NCBI GenBank assembly: GCA_022865305.1
Contig: JALHSP010000062.1
Location: 1 to 64,000, forward strand
Source: Bacteroidales bacterium
Lineage (GTDB): Bacteria; Bacteroidota; Bacteroidia; Bacteroidales; VadinHA17
Direction of reading: 5' to 3'
Length of the DNA: 64,000 bases
Shown piece after piece: positions 24,346 to 34,900 of the stretch. The translations under genes were made by a program, and so were the position numbers. How positions within the stretch are numbered: the first letter of the stretch is position 1; every line of letters starts with the position of its first letter. Under the pieces are notes generated by a model. That model worked only from the letters and a program-made list of their open reading frames with translations, did no database searches and was not told the DNA's origin.

Positions 24346-26862
24346 ATGGCAGTAAAAAGATTAAAACGGATTTTTGCAGCACAATTCCTGATTGTTTTAA
24401 GTCTTTCAATTGTTGCTCAGGAAAAACAGGAAATTATTGACTTTATGACTTCGGAGGATTATATAATTGGTGGCGTTACTGTATCCGGGGTCAGATTTCT
24501 TGATATAAATGCAATTATAGGACTATCCGGTTTAAGAAAAGGATATGAGATTACAATCCCTGGTGACGCTGTGACAAAAGCTGTTCAGAAGTTATGGCAA
24601 CAGGGGCTTTTTTCTGATGTAAAGGTAACAATTGAAAAAGTTGTTTCAGATACTGTGTTTCTTGATATTTTCCTTCAGGAAAGACCACGGGTATCATCTG
24701 TCAGGTTCAATGGATTGAAAAATACTGAAACACAGGACCTCGTGGAAAAGATAAATCTTCCGGTAGGTTCCCAGATCACTGCTTATGTTCTTAATAATAC
24801 CAATAAGATAATAAAGGACCATTTCATTGAAAAGGGATTCCTTAATACAACAGTTGATTTTGTTCAGAAAGATGATCCGGATTTGCCTAACAATGTTATT
24901 CTTAATATCAACGTCGATAAAAAGGAAAGAGTTAAGATCGGAGAAATCACTTTTATTGGAAATGACAATTTTGACGTTAAAAAGCTTCGCCGGCAGATGA
25001 AAGGTACAAAACAAAAGAATTTTAATTTCTTCAAAGCGTCAAAATATATTGGTGAAAAATACGAGGAGGATAAGGAAAAGCTTTATACATTTTATAATGA
25101 TAACGGATTCAAGGATTTCACAATAATATCCGATTCACTTTATCCAATCTCTGAAGACCGTGTCGGACTGTTATTAAGGATTGAAGAGGGAAATCAGTAC
25201 TTCCTCAGAAATGTTGACTGGGTCGGAAACAGTGTATACAGGAAAGAAGATCTGAATAAAGTATTTAATGTAGAGAAGGGATCGATCTATAATCAATCTC
25301 TTATTCTCGACAGACTTAAGGGTACTGCAGGTGCTGCAGATGCCGTAAGCAACCTCTACCTCGATTATGGATACCTTTTCTCACAGCTTACGCCGGTCGA
25401 ATCTGAAATTGAAGGTGATTCCATTGATCTTGAGATAAGAATATATGAAGGTGAACAGGCTTATATAAATGATGTAATAATTTCAGGGAATACAAGGACA
25501 AACGAACATATTGCACGGCGCGAACTCTATACCAAACCGGGTGACCTTTTCAGTAAAGAGAATATATTAAGATCCATTCGCCAGTTGGGTGTACTTGGCC
25601 ATTTTGATCCTGAAAAGATTAATCCAACTCCGCTTTCTGATCCCACCAACGGAACTGTGGATCTTCTTTATAAACTTGAAGAAAAAGCAAACGACCAGTT
25701 TGAGATATCCGGAGGCTGGGGTGCAGGTATGCTTGTGGGAACTGTAGGCGTCAGTTTCAATAATTTTGCGATGCGGAACTTCTTTAACCTGAAGGAATGG
25801 CGGCCTTATCCAAGTGGTGACGGCCAGTCTCTCAGAATCAGAGCCCAATCAAATGGCCGGGTTTTTCAATCATATAATGTTTCGTTTATCGAACCCTGGC
25901 TTGGAGGTAAGAAACCCAACACTTTCTCAGTTTCCCTTTACCGGTCGATGATGACAAACGGGAAGAAAAAGGGTGAAGATGGCCGCCAATCTATGATTAT
26001 TGATGGTGCTACCATGGGTTTGGGAAAAAGACTTGAATGGCCCGATGACTTCTTTTCACTTTACGGAGAGTTGAGCTATCAAAGGTATAATCTGAATAAC
26101 TATAGTGTTTACTCGTTCCTTTTTCAGAATGGTCAGTCTAACCTCCTGAGTCTTACAGGAAAACTGCAAAGGTTTTCTACTGGCCCCAACCTTATTTATC
26201 CGAAAAACGGATCATCTTTTACGCTTTCAGTGCAGGCTACCCCTCCTTATTCATTTATAGGTGGTAAGGACATGTCGGATGTAACTGATGAGGTAAAATA
26301 TAAGTGGATTGAATTCCATAAATGGATATTTAAAGCAGATTATTATTTTCCTCTGCTGAAGAATGAAAAGCTTGTCCTTAATTCCCGGTTTTCTTTCGGG
26401 TACCTCGGACATTATAACAAGGATATAGGACCCTCGCCTTTTGAGAACTTTTATCTGGGAGGCGATGGAATGACAGGATACAGTTTCTATGGGCGTGAAG
26501 TAATTGCCCTGAGAGGGTATACCAATGGATCTTTAACTCCTACCGACGCTGTCAGTGGAGCTGCATCAGGTAACGTCTATTCAAAAATTACTTTTGAGCT
26601 CAGGTATCCGATTTCACTTAACCCTCAGGCGACAATATATGCTCTGGCATTCCTTGAATCAGGAAGAGCATGGAATAAGTTAAAAGAATACAATCCGTTT
26701 AAGATGAACCGCTCAGCAGGTATTGGTCTCAGAGCTAACCTTCCGATGTTCGGATTACTTGGTATAGACTGGGGTTATGGATTTGATGAAGTTCCTGATC
26801 CAGTCCGTAATCCAAGCGCAAATAAATCACAATTCCATTTTGTTATAGGTCAGCAATTTTAA
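24346..26862 (+). CDS. bamA: Outer-membrane assembly factor BamA
   Basis: 838 residues from the ATG at 24346, which starts a signal peptide (cleaved near SIVAQ). The frame extends upstream into uppS, but the ATG at 24277 would overlap it. Several POTRA domains fill about residues 40-440 (for example 'VRFNGLKNTETQDL', 'ITFIGNDNFDVKKL', 'DVIISGNTRTNEHI'), followed by a 16-strand barrel with 'LRGYTNGS' (the VRGF/Y loop) and the C-terminal Phe 'HFVIGQQF'. It inserts outer-membrane proteins. Two Skp genes follow. Confidence 0.95.
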   Translation: MAVKRLKRIFAAQFLIVLSLSIVAQEKQEIIDFMTSEDYIIGGVTVSGVRFLDINAIIGLSGLRKGYEITIPGDAVTKAVQKLWQQGLFSDVKVTIEKVVSDTVFLDIFLQERPRVSSVRFNGLKNTETQDLVEKINLPVGSQITAYVLNNTNKIIKDHFIEKGFLNTTVDFVQKDDPDLPNNVILNINVDKKERVKIGEITFIGNDNFDVKKLRRQMKGTKQKNFNFFKASKYIGEKYEEDKEKLYTFYNDNGFKDFTIISDSLYPISEDRVGLLLRIEEGNQYFLRNVDWVGNSVYRKEDLNKVFNVEKGSIYNQSLILDRLKGTAGAADAVSNLYLDYGYLFSQLTPVESEIEGDSIDLEIRIYEGEQAYINDVIISGNTRTNEHIARRELYTKPGDLFSKENILRSIRQLGVLGHFDPEKINPTPLSDPTNGTVDLLYKLEEKANDQFEISGGWGAGMLVGTVGVSFNNFAMRNFFNLKEWRPYPSGDGQSLRIRAQSNGRVFQSYNVSFIEPWLGGKKPNTFSVSLYRSMMTNGKKKGEDGRQSMIIDGATMGLGKRLEWPDDFFSLYGELSYQRYNLNNYSVYSFLFQNGQSNLLSLTGKLQRFSTGPNLIYPKNGSSFTLSVQATPPYSFIGGKDMSDVTDEVKYKWIEFHKWIFKADYYFPLLKNEKLVLNSRFSFGYLGHYNKDIGPSPFENFYLGGDGMTGYSFYGREVIALRGYTNGSLTPTDAVSGAASGNVYSKITFELRYPISLNPQATIYALAFLESGRAWNKLKEYNPFKMNRSAGIGLRANLPMFGLLGIDWGYGFDEVPDPVRNPSANKSQFHFVIGQQF

Positions 26863-26885
26863 TTATGAACATTAAATTCAAAATT

Positions 26886-27401
26886 ATGAAAAAGATAAGT
26901 TTTTTAATCGGGATATTAGTTCTGAGTACAGCCATGGCTGTAGCCCAGAAGTATGCATTTGTCGATTCTGAATATATCAGGAAAAATATACCGGCTTTTA
27001 CAACCGCACAGGAACAACTGGATAAACTTTCACAGCAATGGGAAAAGGAAGTAGCTGACGGTTACGCAGTTGTTGAGCAGATATATAAATCCTATCAGAA
27101 TGAGTCTGTACTGCTTTCACAGGATATGAAAACAAAACGGGAAGAAGCAATCATCGCCAAAGAAAAAGAGATGAAAGAGCTTCAGAATAAATACTTTGGT
27201 ATGGAAGGTGATTTGTTCAAGAAAAGAGAAGAACTGGTAAAGCCCATCCAGGATGAAATTCTGAAAGCTATAAAGGATATAGCCGTCGAGGGTAGTTATG
27301 CAGTTATCTTTGATACTGCTTCTGGAGGTAATATTCTCTTCGCTAATCCCAAGTTTGACATCAGCGATCAGGTGCTTGAAAAATTAGGTTATAAAAATTA
27401 A
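26886..27401 (+). CDS. OmpH/Skp-family periplasmic chaperone (first copy)
   Basis: 171 residues from the ATG at 26886 (the ATG at 26865 gives a poor start). Signal peptide (cleaved near AVAQ), a long coiled-coil middle (Glu/Lys/Gln-rich), and 'VEGSYAVIFDTASGGNILFANP' near the end, as in Skp/OmpH. It carries unfolded outer-membrane proteins to BamA, which lies just upstream. Confidence 0.9.
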   Translation: MKKISFLIGILVLSTAMAVAQKYAFVDSEYIRKNIPAFTTAQEQLDKLSQQWEKEVADGYAVVEQIYKSYQNESVLLSQDMKTKREEAIIAKEKEMKELQNKYFGMEGDLFKKREELVKPIQDEILKAIKDIAVEGSYAVIFDTASGGNILFANPKFDISDQVLEKLGYKN

Positions 27402-27406
27402 ATAAT

Positions 27407-27414
27407 TACTTTTG
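27407..27414 (+). promoter_or_regulatory. Candidate -7 element between the two skp genes
   Basis: TACTTTTG matches TAnnTTTG and lies 27 bp before the second skp ATG. No clear -33 element was found, so it may only boost or not matter. Confidence 0.3.
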
Positions 27415-27441
27415 CAAAATTAAATTAATAAAATACTTGAA

Positions 27442-27954
27442 ATGAAAAGATTTTTAGGAATTGCATCCCTTTTATTTTTGTTCGCTTTTACAGGGCAGGC
27501 ACAAAACTTTAAGTTTGGGCACATAAACAGTGATGAATTAATACGGGCCATGCCCGAATTTGATTCTGCTACCAAACAGCTCGAAGCATTTCAACAGGAA
27601 CTTATAAATAATCTTGAGCTGATGACTGTAGAACTGAATAACAAAACTGATGCATACCAAAAAGAGAGCAAGAACCTGACTGACATTGTAAAACAGACGA
27701 AAGAACAGGAGCTTTACGATATGAACAGGAGGATACAGGAATTCCAGACAAATGCCCAGGAGCTCCTTCAGAATAAGAATGTAGAACTATTTCAACCTAT
27801 CTATACAAAAGTTGATAAAGCTATTAAAGATGTAGGCAAAGAAAACAGTTTTGTTTATGTTTTTGATGTTGCTAAAGGTTCCCTGTTATATTTTGATGAA
27901 ACCAAGAGCACTAATGTAATGGCTCTTGCCAAAGCAAAGCTTGGACTGAAATAA
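27442..27954 (+). CDS. OmpH/Skp-family periplasmic chaperone (second copy)
   Basis: 170 residues: signal peptide (to about GQAQ), coiled-coil body, and the C-terminal 'VYVFDVAKGSLLYFDE', parallel to the first copy. Tandem skp genes after bamA are normal in Bacteroidetes and also found in Porphyromonas. A strong terminator follows. Confidence 0.9.
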   Translation: MKRFLGIASLLFLFAFTGQAQNFKFGHINSDELIRAMPEFDSATKQLEAFQQELINNLELMTVELNNKTDAYQKESKNLTDIVKQTKEQELYDMNRRIQEFQTNAQELLQNKNVELFQPIYTKVDKAIKDVGKENSFVYVFDVAKGSLLYFDETKSTNVMALAKAKLGLK

Positions 27955-27971
27955 TTCAGATATCTAAAACC

Positions 27972-28004
27972 AATGACCATCCTTAACGGGATGGTCATTT
28001 TTTT
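27972..28004 (+). terminator. Rho-independent terminator after the second skp gene
   Basis: A perfect 11-bp stem AATGACCATCC / GGATGGTCATT, 6-base loop, and a run of seven T. It ends the porG-uppS-bamA-skp transcript. The murI start codon is only 15 bp after it. Confidence 0.9.
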
Positions 28005-28018
28005 AATGTGTCACTAAA

Positions 28019-28819
28019 GTGAAAGAACAACCAATCGGGATTTTTGATTCAGGAGTCGGAGGGCTTACTGTCGCTCATGCCGTCAAGCAGATTCTGCCAG
28101 GAGAAAGCCTGGTTTATTTTGGAGATACAGCACACCTTCCTTATGGTGATAAATCTGCTGATTCTATCAAATCATATTCACGTCGTATAACTGAATTTCT
28201 TCTCGAGCATAATTCAAAAGTGGTCCTTGTTGCATGCAATACTGCCTCATCATCTGCTTTTGATACCCTCAGGAAAGAATTTAATGGAAAAACAATCCTT
28301 ATCGATGTAATTGATCCTGTTGTAGATTACCTGAGCACAAGAAATTTCCATAAAATAGGCGTTATCGGCACTAAGAGAACAATCAGTTCAGGAACTTATG
28401 AAAAGAAACTAAAAGAAAAATCTCCCGTAACAAATGTTGTTTCATTAGCTACACCATTACTGGTACCAATGATCGAAGAAGGATTCATTTTTGACGATAT
28501 CAGTAATGCAATAATACGAACTTATCTCTCTGAAAAATCGCTGACGGGTATAGAAGCACTGATACTTGGCTGTACCCATTACCCGATTATTAAAAACCAG
28601 ATAAGCAAGTTTTTCAATTTTAATGTTGAAGTTGTCGATTCAGCAAGAATTGTGGCCACTGCGCTCAGGGAAACTCTTGAGAAGAATAACCTCCTGAACG
28701 AAAAAAGCAAAGTATCGGATCAGTTTTTCGTTTCGGATTACACACCTTATTTTGAGAAAATTGCAAAGATGTTCTTCGAAGGTAATATCAACCTTAAGAG
28801 GGCTGATATCTGGAGCTGA
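28019..28819 (+). CDS. murI: Glutamate racemase
   Basis: 266 residues. It starts with GTG (28019) because the only nearby ATG (28006) meets a stop after three codons; the resulting start 'MKEQPIGIFDSGVGGLTV' is the normal family opening. Catalytic Cys are in 'VACNTASS' and 'LGCTHYP'. It makes D-glutamate for peptidoglycan. The gene lies immediately after a strong terminator, with no room for its own promoter, so its expression needs explaining. Confidence 0.93.
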   Translation: MKEQPIGIFDSGVGGLTVAHAVKQILPGESLVYFGDTAHLPYGDKSADSIKSYSRRITEFLLEHNSKVVLVACNTASSSAFDTLRKEFNGKTILIDVIDPVVDYLSTRNFHKIGVIGTKRTISSGTYEKKLKEKSPVTNVVSLATPLLVPMIEEGFIFDDISNAIIRTYLSEKSLTGIEALILGCTHYPIIKNQISKFFNFNVEVVDSARIVATALRETLEKNNLLNEKSKVSDQFFVSDYTPYFEKIAKMFFEGNINLKRADIWS

Positions 28820-28825
28820 TCTTTT

Positions 28826-28899
28826 TACCCCCCAACCCCCCTGGGTGGGGGCTAAATTGGTGCACTGAATTACCCCCCCTTTAAGGGGGCAGGGGGGTA
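28826..28899. repeat. C/G-tract inverted repeat before korA
   Basis: The left end TACCCCCCAACCCCCCT and the right end, read on the other strand, TACCCCCCTGCCCCCTT are imperfect inverted copies, each followed by a G tract. This is a hairpin-rich intergenic element of the kind found scattered in Bacteroidetes. No coding frame. Confidence 0.6.
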
Positions 28900-28950
28900 T
28901 GCTAATGCCAAAACATGACCAAAATCATACACATTTTTAAATAATAATGT

Positions 28951-28980
28951 GTTGCTTCAAATTTTAATAAACTAATTTTG
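28951..28980 (+). promoter_or_regulatory. Candidate korAB promoter
   Basis: GTTG-N18-TAATTTTG; the -7 element is an exact TAnnTTTG, and the -33 element and spacer are slightly off. The start point would be near 28987, giving a leader of about 55 bases. Confidence 0.42.
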
Positions 28981-29041
28981 TATATCCTAAGCAATTGATT
29001 AAGTGTAATAAAGCCATATAGCTAATTTTAGAAGTTTTATC

Positions 29042-30886
29042 ATGGGTAAAAACTCAAAGGTTATAAAAAGAGAAGAAGTAGTTATCCGCTTTTCAGGCGA
29101 TTCGGGTGATGGTATGCAACTTACGGGCACCCTTTTTTCTGATACTGCTGCTATATTCGGTAATGACCTGTCAACTTTTCCTGATTATCCGGCGGAAATT
29201 CGTGCTCCGCAGGGAACAGTCGGAGGAGTATCCGGATTTCAGGTACATCTGGGACATTCTGAAATCAATACTCCCGGAGATTTTGCGGATGTTCTTGTTG
29301 CAATGAATCCGGCAGCAATAAAAGCCAATGCAAAGGGGATCAGACAGGGAGGTACGATTATCTTCGATAAAGATAATTTCACGGATAAGAATATTGAGAA
29401 GGCAGGATATAACCACGATCCTCTTGCAGAAGAAAAACTTGAACACTATAATGTCATCGCAGCACCCATCTCCTCGATGGTCAAAGAAGCACTGAAAAAC
29501 TTTGGACTCGATCCGAAATCGGTGGTGAGAACAAAAAATATGTTTGCTCTTGGAATGGTTTATTGGCTTTTCGACAGAAAACTAAAATATACCGAACAAT
29601 ATTTTGATAAAAAATTTGCTGAAAGACCTGAAATAGCTGAGGCAAATAAAGTTGCTTTAAGATCGGGATACTATTATGCTGAGACAATAGAAGCATTGAA
29701 TCCTGTTATTAAAATTGAACCGGCACAAATTGCACATGGTACATATCGGAATATTTGCGGCAATGCTGCAACAGCCTGGGGATTCCTGGCAGCCGCCGAA
29801 AAAGCAGGACTGAAGATTTTTATTGGATCATATCCGATAACTCCTGCAACAGGCATTCTGGAGGAGATGGCAGCACGTAAAGATCTGGGTGTCAAGAGTT
29901 TTCAAGCTGAGGATGAAATAGCGGGTATTTGTACCGCTCTGGGGGCAAGTTTTGCTGGAAACCTCGCTGTCACCTCCACATCAGGTCCCGGTCTCGCATT
30001 GAAGTCGGAAGCTATCGGCCTTGCTGTAATGGCTGAACTGCCAATAGTGGTGGTTAATGTTCAAAGAGGAGGTCCTTCCACAGGCCTACCAACAAAAACA
30101 GAACAGGCTGACCTGATGCAAGCTCTCTATGGCAGAAGCGGCGAATGCCCTGTTGTGGTAATTGCTGCAAGTACACCTTCCGACTGCTTCCAGTTTGCTT
30201 TTGAAGCAGCAAGAATTGCTCTGGAACATATGACCCCCGTTCTTCTTCTTACCGACAGCTATCTTGCTAACAGTTCTGAGCCGTGGAAGATACCAGAGAT
30301 GAACAAGTTGCCGAAAATAAATCCTCCTTATGCTGATAAAAAGGAAATCCCATTTCTGCCTTATAAACGTGATTGTAATACACTTGCACGGTCATGGGCA
30401 ATTCCTGGCACACCAGGACTTGAGCATAGGATAGGCGGGCTTGAGAAGACAGTCAAAGGAACCGTTTCATATATTCCCGAAAATCATGAACAGATGGTGA
30501 AGATCAGGGCTGAGAAAGTGGAAAAAATTGCAGATGAAATTCCGGATCTCATAGTTTACGGTGAAGACTCGGGTGACCTTCTTTTAACAGGCTGGGGTGG
30601 TTCCCGCGGTTACCTGATAACCGCAGCACAAGAACTGCAGGCTGAAGGATATAAGGTAAGTCTTGTTAATTTCAACTATATCAATCCCTTGCCAAAAAAT
30701 GTCAGGGAGGTATTCAGTAGATTTAAAAAGATAGTTGTTGCGGAATTAAATATGGGACAGTTTGCTGATTATCTGCGTATTAAACACTATGGATTTGATT
30801 TTAAGCAGATCAATAAAGTTCAGGGGCTGCCATTTACAATTAAAGAAATAAAAGAAAAATGCATTAAAATTCTGGAGGGTGAATAA
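29042..30886 (+). CDS. korA: 2-oxoacid:ferredoxin oxidoreductase, fused gamma-alpha subunit (2-oxoglutarate-type)
   Basis: 614 residues. The N-terminal gamma domain ('FSGDSGDGMQLTG') is fused to the alpha domain ('GSYPITPATGILEEMA', 'FQAEDEIAGICTALGASFAG'). Together with KorB it oxidises a 2-oxoacid, most likely 2-oxoglutarate, to the acyl-CoA with ferredoxin reduction. The pair occurs in many anaerobic Bacteroidetes. The KorB start lies 2 bp after this stop. The substrate (2-oxoglutarate or a branched 2-oxoacid) is inferred from the family. Confidence 0.9.
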   Translation: MGKNSKVIKREEVVIRFSGDSGDGMQLTGTLFSDTAAIFGNDLSTFPDYPAEIRAPQGTVGGVSGFQVHLGHSEINTPGDFADVLVAMNPAAIKANAKGIRQGGTIIFDKDNFTDKNIEKAGYNHDPLAEEKLEHYNVIAAPISSMVKEALKNFGLDPKSVVRTKNMFALGMVYWLFDRKLKYTEQYFDKKFAERPEIAEANKVALRSGYYYAETIEALNPVIKIEPAQIAHGTYRNICGNAATAWGFLAAAEKAGLKIFIGSYPITPATGILEEMAARKDLGVKSFQAEDEIAGICTALGASFAGNLAVTSTSGPGLALKSEAIGLAVMAELPIVVVNVQRGGPSTGLPTKTEQADLMQALYGRSGECPVVVIAASTPSDCFQFAFEAARIALEHMTPVLLLTDSYLANSSEPWKIPEMNKLPKINPPYADKKEIPFLPYKRDCNTLARSWAIPGTPGLEHRIGGLEKTVKGTVSYIPENHEQMVKIRAEKVEKIADEIPDLIVYGEDSGDLLLTGWGGSRGYLITAAQELQAEGYKVSLVNFNYINPLPKNVREVFSRFKKIVVAELNMGQFADYLRIKHYGFDFKQINKVQGLPFTIKEIKEKCIKILEGE

Positions 30887-30887
30887 T

Positions 30888-31910
30888 ATGGAAGAAACTC
30901 AGACATTTCAGTATACTCCGAAAGATTTTAAAAGTGATCAGGAAGTAAGATGGTGTCCCGGCTGCGGCGATCATGCTGTGCTGAATGCTGTTCAGAAAGC
31001 ACTGTCAGAACTTGGTATTCCAAAAGAGAAATTCGCTTTCATTTCGGGAATTGGCTGTTCATCAAGATTTCCATATTATATGGACACTTACGGATTTCAT
31101 GGGATTCATGGCCGGGCATCAGCCATTGCTTCCGGAGTTAAAATAGCCAATCCCGAACTTTCAGTATGGCAGATAACCGGTGACGGAGATGCTCTTGCAA
31201 TAGGTGGAAATCACTTTATCCATGCTATCCGCCGGAACATAGATCTTAATATCATATTGTTTAACAACCAGATATATGGACTTACCAAAGGACAGTACTC
31301 TCCTACGTCCGAAAAAGGTCTTGTTACAAAAACCTCTCCTTTCGGAACAATTGAAGAACCATTTTCAGTCGGAGAATTAGTCATCGGAGCAAAAGGAAAA
31401 TTCTTTGCTCGTACAATTGATGCCAATGTTACTCTTTCAACCCAGATATATATCGAAGCTGCACAACATAAAGGTACCTCGGTAATTGAGGTTCTTCAAA
31501 ACTGTATCATTTTCAATGATGGTATTCACGACGTTGTAGCAGGCAGGGAAGTAAGGGACGACAGAACAATTATCCTGAAGCATGGTGAACCGATGATATT
31601 CGGGAAAGATAGGAACAAAGGACTGGTACTGGACGGACTAAAACTCAAGGTAGTAACTTTAGGCGAGAATGGAATCTCTGAAAAAAATCTTCTTGTTCAT
31701 GATGCTCATGAATCCAATCCGGGAATTCAATATATGCTGGCAAATATGAAATATCCTGAATATCCGGTAGCATTGGGAGTCATCCGGTCAGTAGATGGGC
31801 ATACATATGATGCTGATGTCGAGGAACAGATAAAAAGTGTTCAGAAGGATGCAAAGATTAAATGCATGGATGATCTGATGGTAAGCGGATCTACATGGAA
31901 AGTGGAATAA
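30888..31910 (+). CDS. korB: 2-oxoacid:ferredoxin oxidoreductase, beta subunit
   Basis: 340 residues from the ATG at 30888; a GTG at 30879 is less likely. 'WCPGCGDHAVL' supplies cluster Cys, and 'GDGDALAIGGNHFIHA' with 'NIILFNNQIYGLTKGQ' makes the thiamine-diphosphate site. It forms the catalytic partner of KorA. The next gene follows after 88 bp and belongs to the receiver/ATP-grasp pair. Confidence 0.92.
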   Translation: MEETQTFQYTPKDFKSDQEVRWCPGCGDHAVLNAVQKALSELGIPKEKFAFISGIGCSSRFPYYMDTYGFHGIHGRASAIASGVKIANPELSVWQITGDGDALAIGGNHFIHAIRRNIDLNIILFNNQIYGLTKGQYSPTSEKGLVTKTSPFGTIEEPFSVGELVIGAKGKFFARTIDANVTLSTQIYIEAAQHKGTSVIEVLQNCIIFNDGIHDVVAGREVRDDRTIILKHGEPMIFGKDRNKGLVLDGLKLKVVTLGENGISEKNLLVHDAHESNPGIQYMLANMKYPEYPVALGVIRSVDGHTYDADVEEQIKSVQKDAKIKCMDDLMVSGSTWKVE

Positions 31911-31998
31911 CACTTTTAACCCACCCGGTCCATTTATTCACGCGGTTATTGGGAATTTTAGTAATTTTACATCCTGATTTTTCTCTCTTTACCGCTCA

Positions 31999-34900
31999 AT
32001 GGACGAAAAAGATCAAATAAGCCCTGAATTTCACCGTTTGCTGCATGAACAGCATGAACGGTTAAAGGAGCTTGGATGTATCAATCAGACCACTTATATT
32101 CTAAAGGAAGGTAAGCCGATAGAAGAGACTCTCCAGCAGATAGTGCTGCTTTTACCTGCGGCCTGGCAATACCCAAAGTATACCGAAGCACGTATAACCT
32201 ACCGTGATAAAATATTTGAAACGCCCGGTTTTCAGGAGACAGCCTGGAAAATGAAACAGGAATTCAGCACTATTGACAGCGAAGATGGAGTTATAGAGAT
32301 CAGCTATACACAGGAATTCCGCTTTGAACATGAAGGTCCTTTCTTAAAAGAGGAGAGGGATCTTATCCAGAATATTGCCGGCTTGATAACAGGGTATATT
32401 AACAGTTCCAAAGCGCGTGATATCATACTAAAGAGGCAGGTGCCCGGGGAAGATGTTGAAGATCTTAAAGATTTGTCAAGCAGACAGCTGCTTCAGAAAT
32501 TCCTTGAACGCCATAATGCAGAGCGTGATGTTTTCCACGACCTGCAGCCTTTCAAGGTGAAGGAGATACTGCTAGTAGCAAACCTGTATGATGCCTATTC
32601 GATCGAAGGTGAGGGAAGATTCGCTGACCATATGCTTGGTGAGTACCACCAGATGAGCCTCACTTCTCTTCCGCGTTTAACCGGAGTATCCAGTGAGGAA
32701 GAGGCTTTTAAGAAGTTAAAGGCAAGACATTATGATATGGTAATTATTATGATCGGCCTTTATAAGGAAGGCTCGATGATGCTTTGCAGAAAGATCAAGG
32801 ACAAATATCCATATCTCCCTACATTCCTTCTCCTGAACAACCCTGAAGACGTTCCATATGTCAGGAAGCAGAAAGCTGCAGGGGTGCCCATCGATAATTA
32901 TTTTGTCTGGACAGGAGAATCAAAAGTGTTTTTCGCAATGGTCAACCTTCTTGAAGACAGGGTGAATGTCGATAATGATACAAAAAAGGGACTCATCGGA
33001 GTTATCCTGCTTGTCGAGGATTCGGCCGAATACTATTCCAGTTATCTTCCGATGCTTTATACCCTTGTCATGGAACAAACCAGGAATCTTATCGAGGATG
33101 TTTCCACAGATGAGCTGTATAAAGTATTAAAGCTTAAAGCGAGGCCAAAGATACTTCTTGCATTAAACTGGGAGGATGCAATAACCATATTCAACAAATA
33201 TGAGAATAACCTGTTGTGCGTGATTTCCGATCTCCGTTTCCCGAGAAACGGGGAGTACCATGATACGGCAGGTTATGAGCTCATTAAGCATATTAAGGGC
33301 ATATTACCGAATATTCCCACAGTGATTCAGTCATCCGATCCTGAAAATGCCAGATATGCCTATACTTTGAAATCAAATTTCATAAATAAGAATTCTGAAA
33401 GCCTGATGCAGGATCTGAAATCCTTCATAAGCTATTATATCGGGTTCGGGCATTTTGTTTACCGCGATGACAAAGGCCGTCAGATTGCAGTGGCAAAATC
33501 GATGAAAGAATTCGAGGCATATCTTGAAACAATTCCTGAGGATTCACTGGAATATCATGCCATGAGGAACCATTTTTCACAATGGCTCATGGCACGGGGA
33601 GAAGTGAAAATTGCCAGACAGATAAATCCGTTAAGGGTTTCCGAATTCAGCAGCGTTAAAGAACTTAGGGAGTATCTTCTCGATCTCGTAAGAAAACGGA
33701 GACGCGAGATGAATAAAGGCCGGGTTGTTAATTTTGAGGAATCTGCACTGGCTGATGAGACCAATGTGGTCAGCCTTTCCAGCGGGTCACTCGGAGGTAA
33801 GGGAAGGGGACTTGCCTTTATTAACACTTTGATTTATAGTTTTGAGCTTGGCAGACTGCTCCCCGGTATTAATGTTAAAACTCCGGTAACGGCAATCATT
33901 GGCACCGATGAATTTGATATGTTCATGGAGCGCAATCATCTCTGGGATAAAATAAAAGAGGAAAAAGATTATTCTGTACTGCAGAAGCTGTTCATTAACG
34001 GTAACCTCAGCTATACTCTGGAGAAAGAATTAAGGATATTCCTGAAACATATCAACAAACCCCTGGCAGTGAGATCATCCAGCTTGTTCGAGGATTCTCT
34101 TAGCCAGCCATTTTCAGGAATTTTCGGGACTTATCTCCTTCCCAATAACAACCCCGAATTTGAGATCAGGCTGCGACAGCTGACAGGAGCTATTAAGCTC
34201 GTTTTTTCTTCTATTTATTCAAAAAGTTCACGTACCTATTTCGAGGCTATCAATTATAAGATCGAACTGGAGAAAATGGCTGTGGTTATACAGGAAGTTG
34301 TGGGAAACAGGTTTGAGAATACCTTCTACCCTCATATCAGCGGCACGGCTCAATCCTATAACTTTTATCCTGTTTCACACATGACACCGGAAGATGGTGT
34401 TGCAGTGGTGGCAGTGGGCCTCGGGCATTATGTGGCAGAGGGAGAAAGAGCATTCAGATTCTCTCCGGCATACCCGAATCTGGATATCATTTCTCATAAA
34501 GATCTTTATAAGAACTCACAGGTCCATTTTTATGCTGTTGATATGGCAAAACAGGATGTTAACCTTCTCGATGGAGAAAAGGCCGGTCTTGTTTCCCTCG
34601 ATATCAGCAAAGCTGAATCACACGGCACTCTGAATCATTCAGCATCAGTTCTGAATATCGATAATGACACAATAGTTCCCGGACTTGACAGCCCGGGCCC
34701 GCGGGTTATTAATTTTGCCGATATCCTGAAATATAACTATATCCCGCTTGCATCAACCCTTAAGACCATTCTTGAGGTGGTTGAGGAAGCCACAGGTAAT
34801 CCGTCGGAAATAGAGTTCGCAGTTGACTCGACTAAGGATAAAGACGGGAATGCATCTTTTTATCTGCTCCAGATTAAACCATTAATCGGAAGTGGAGCAG

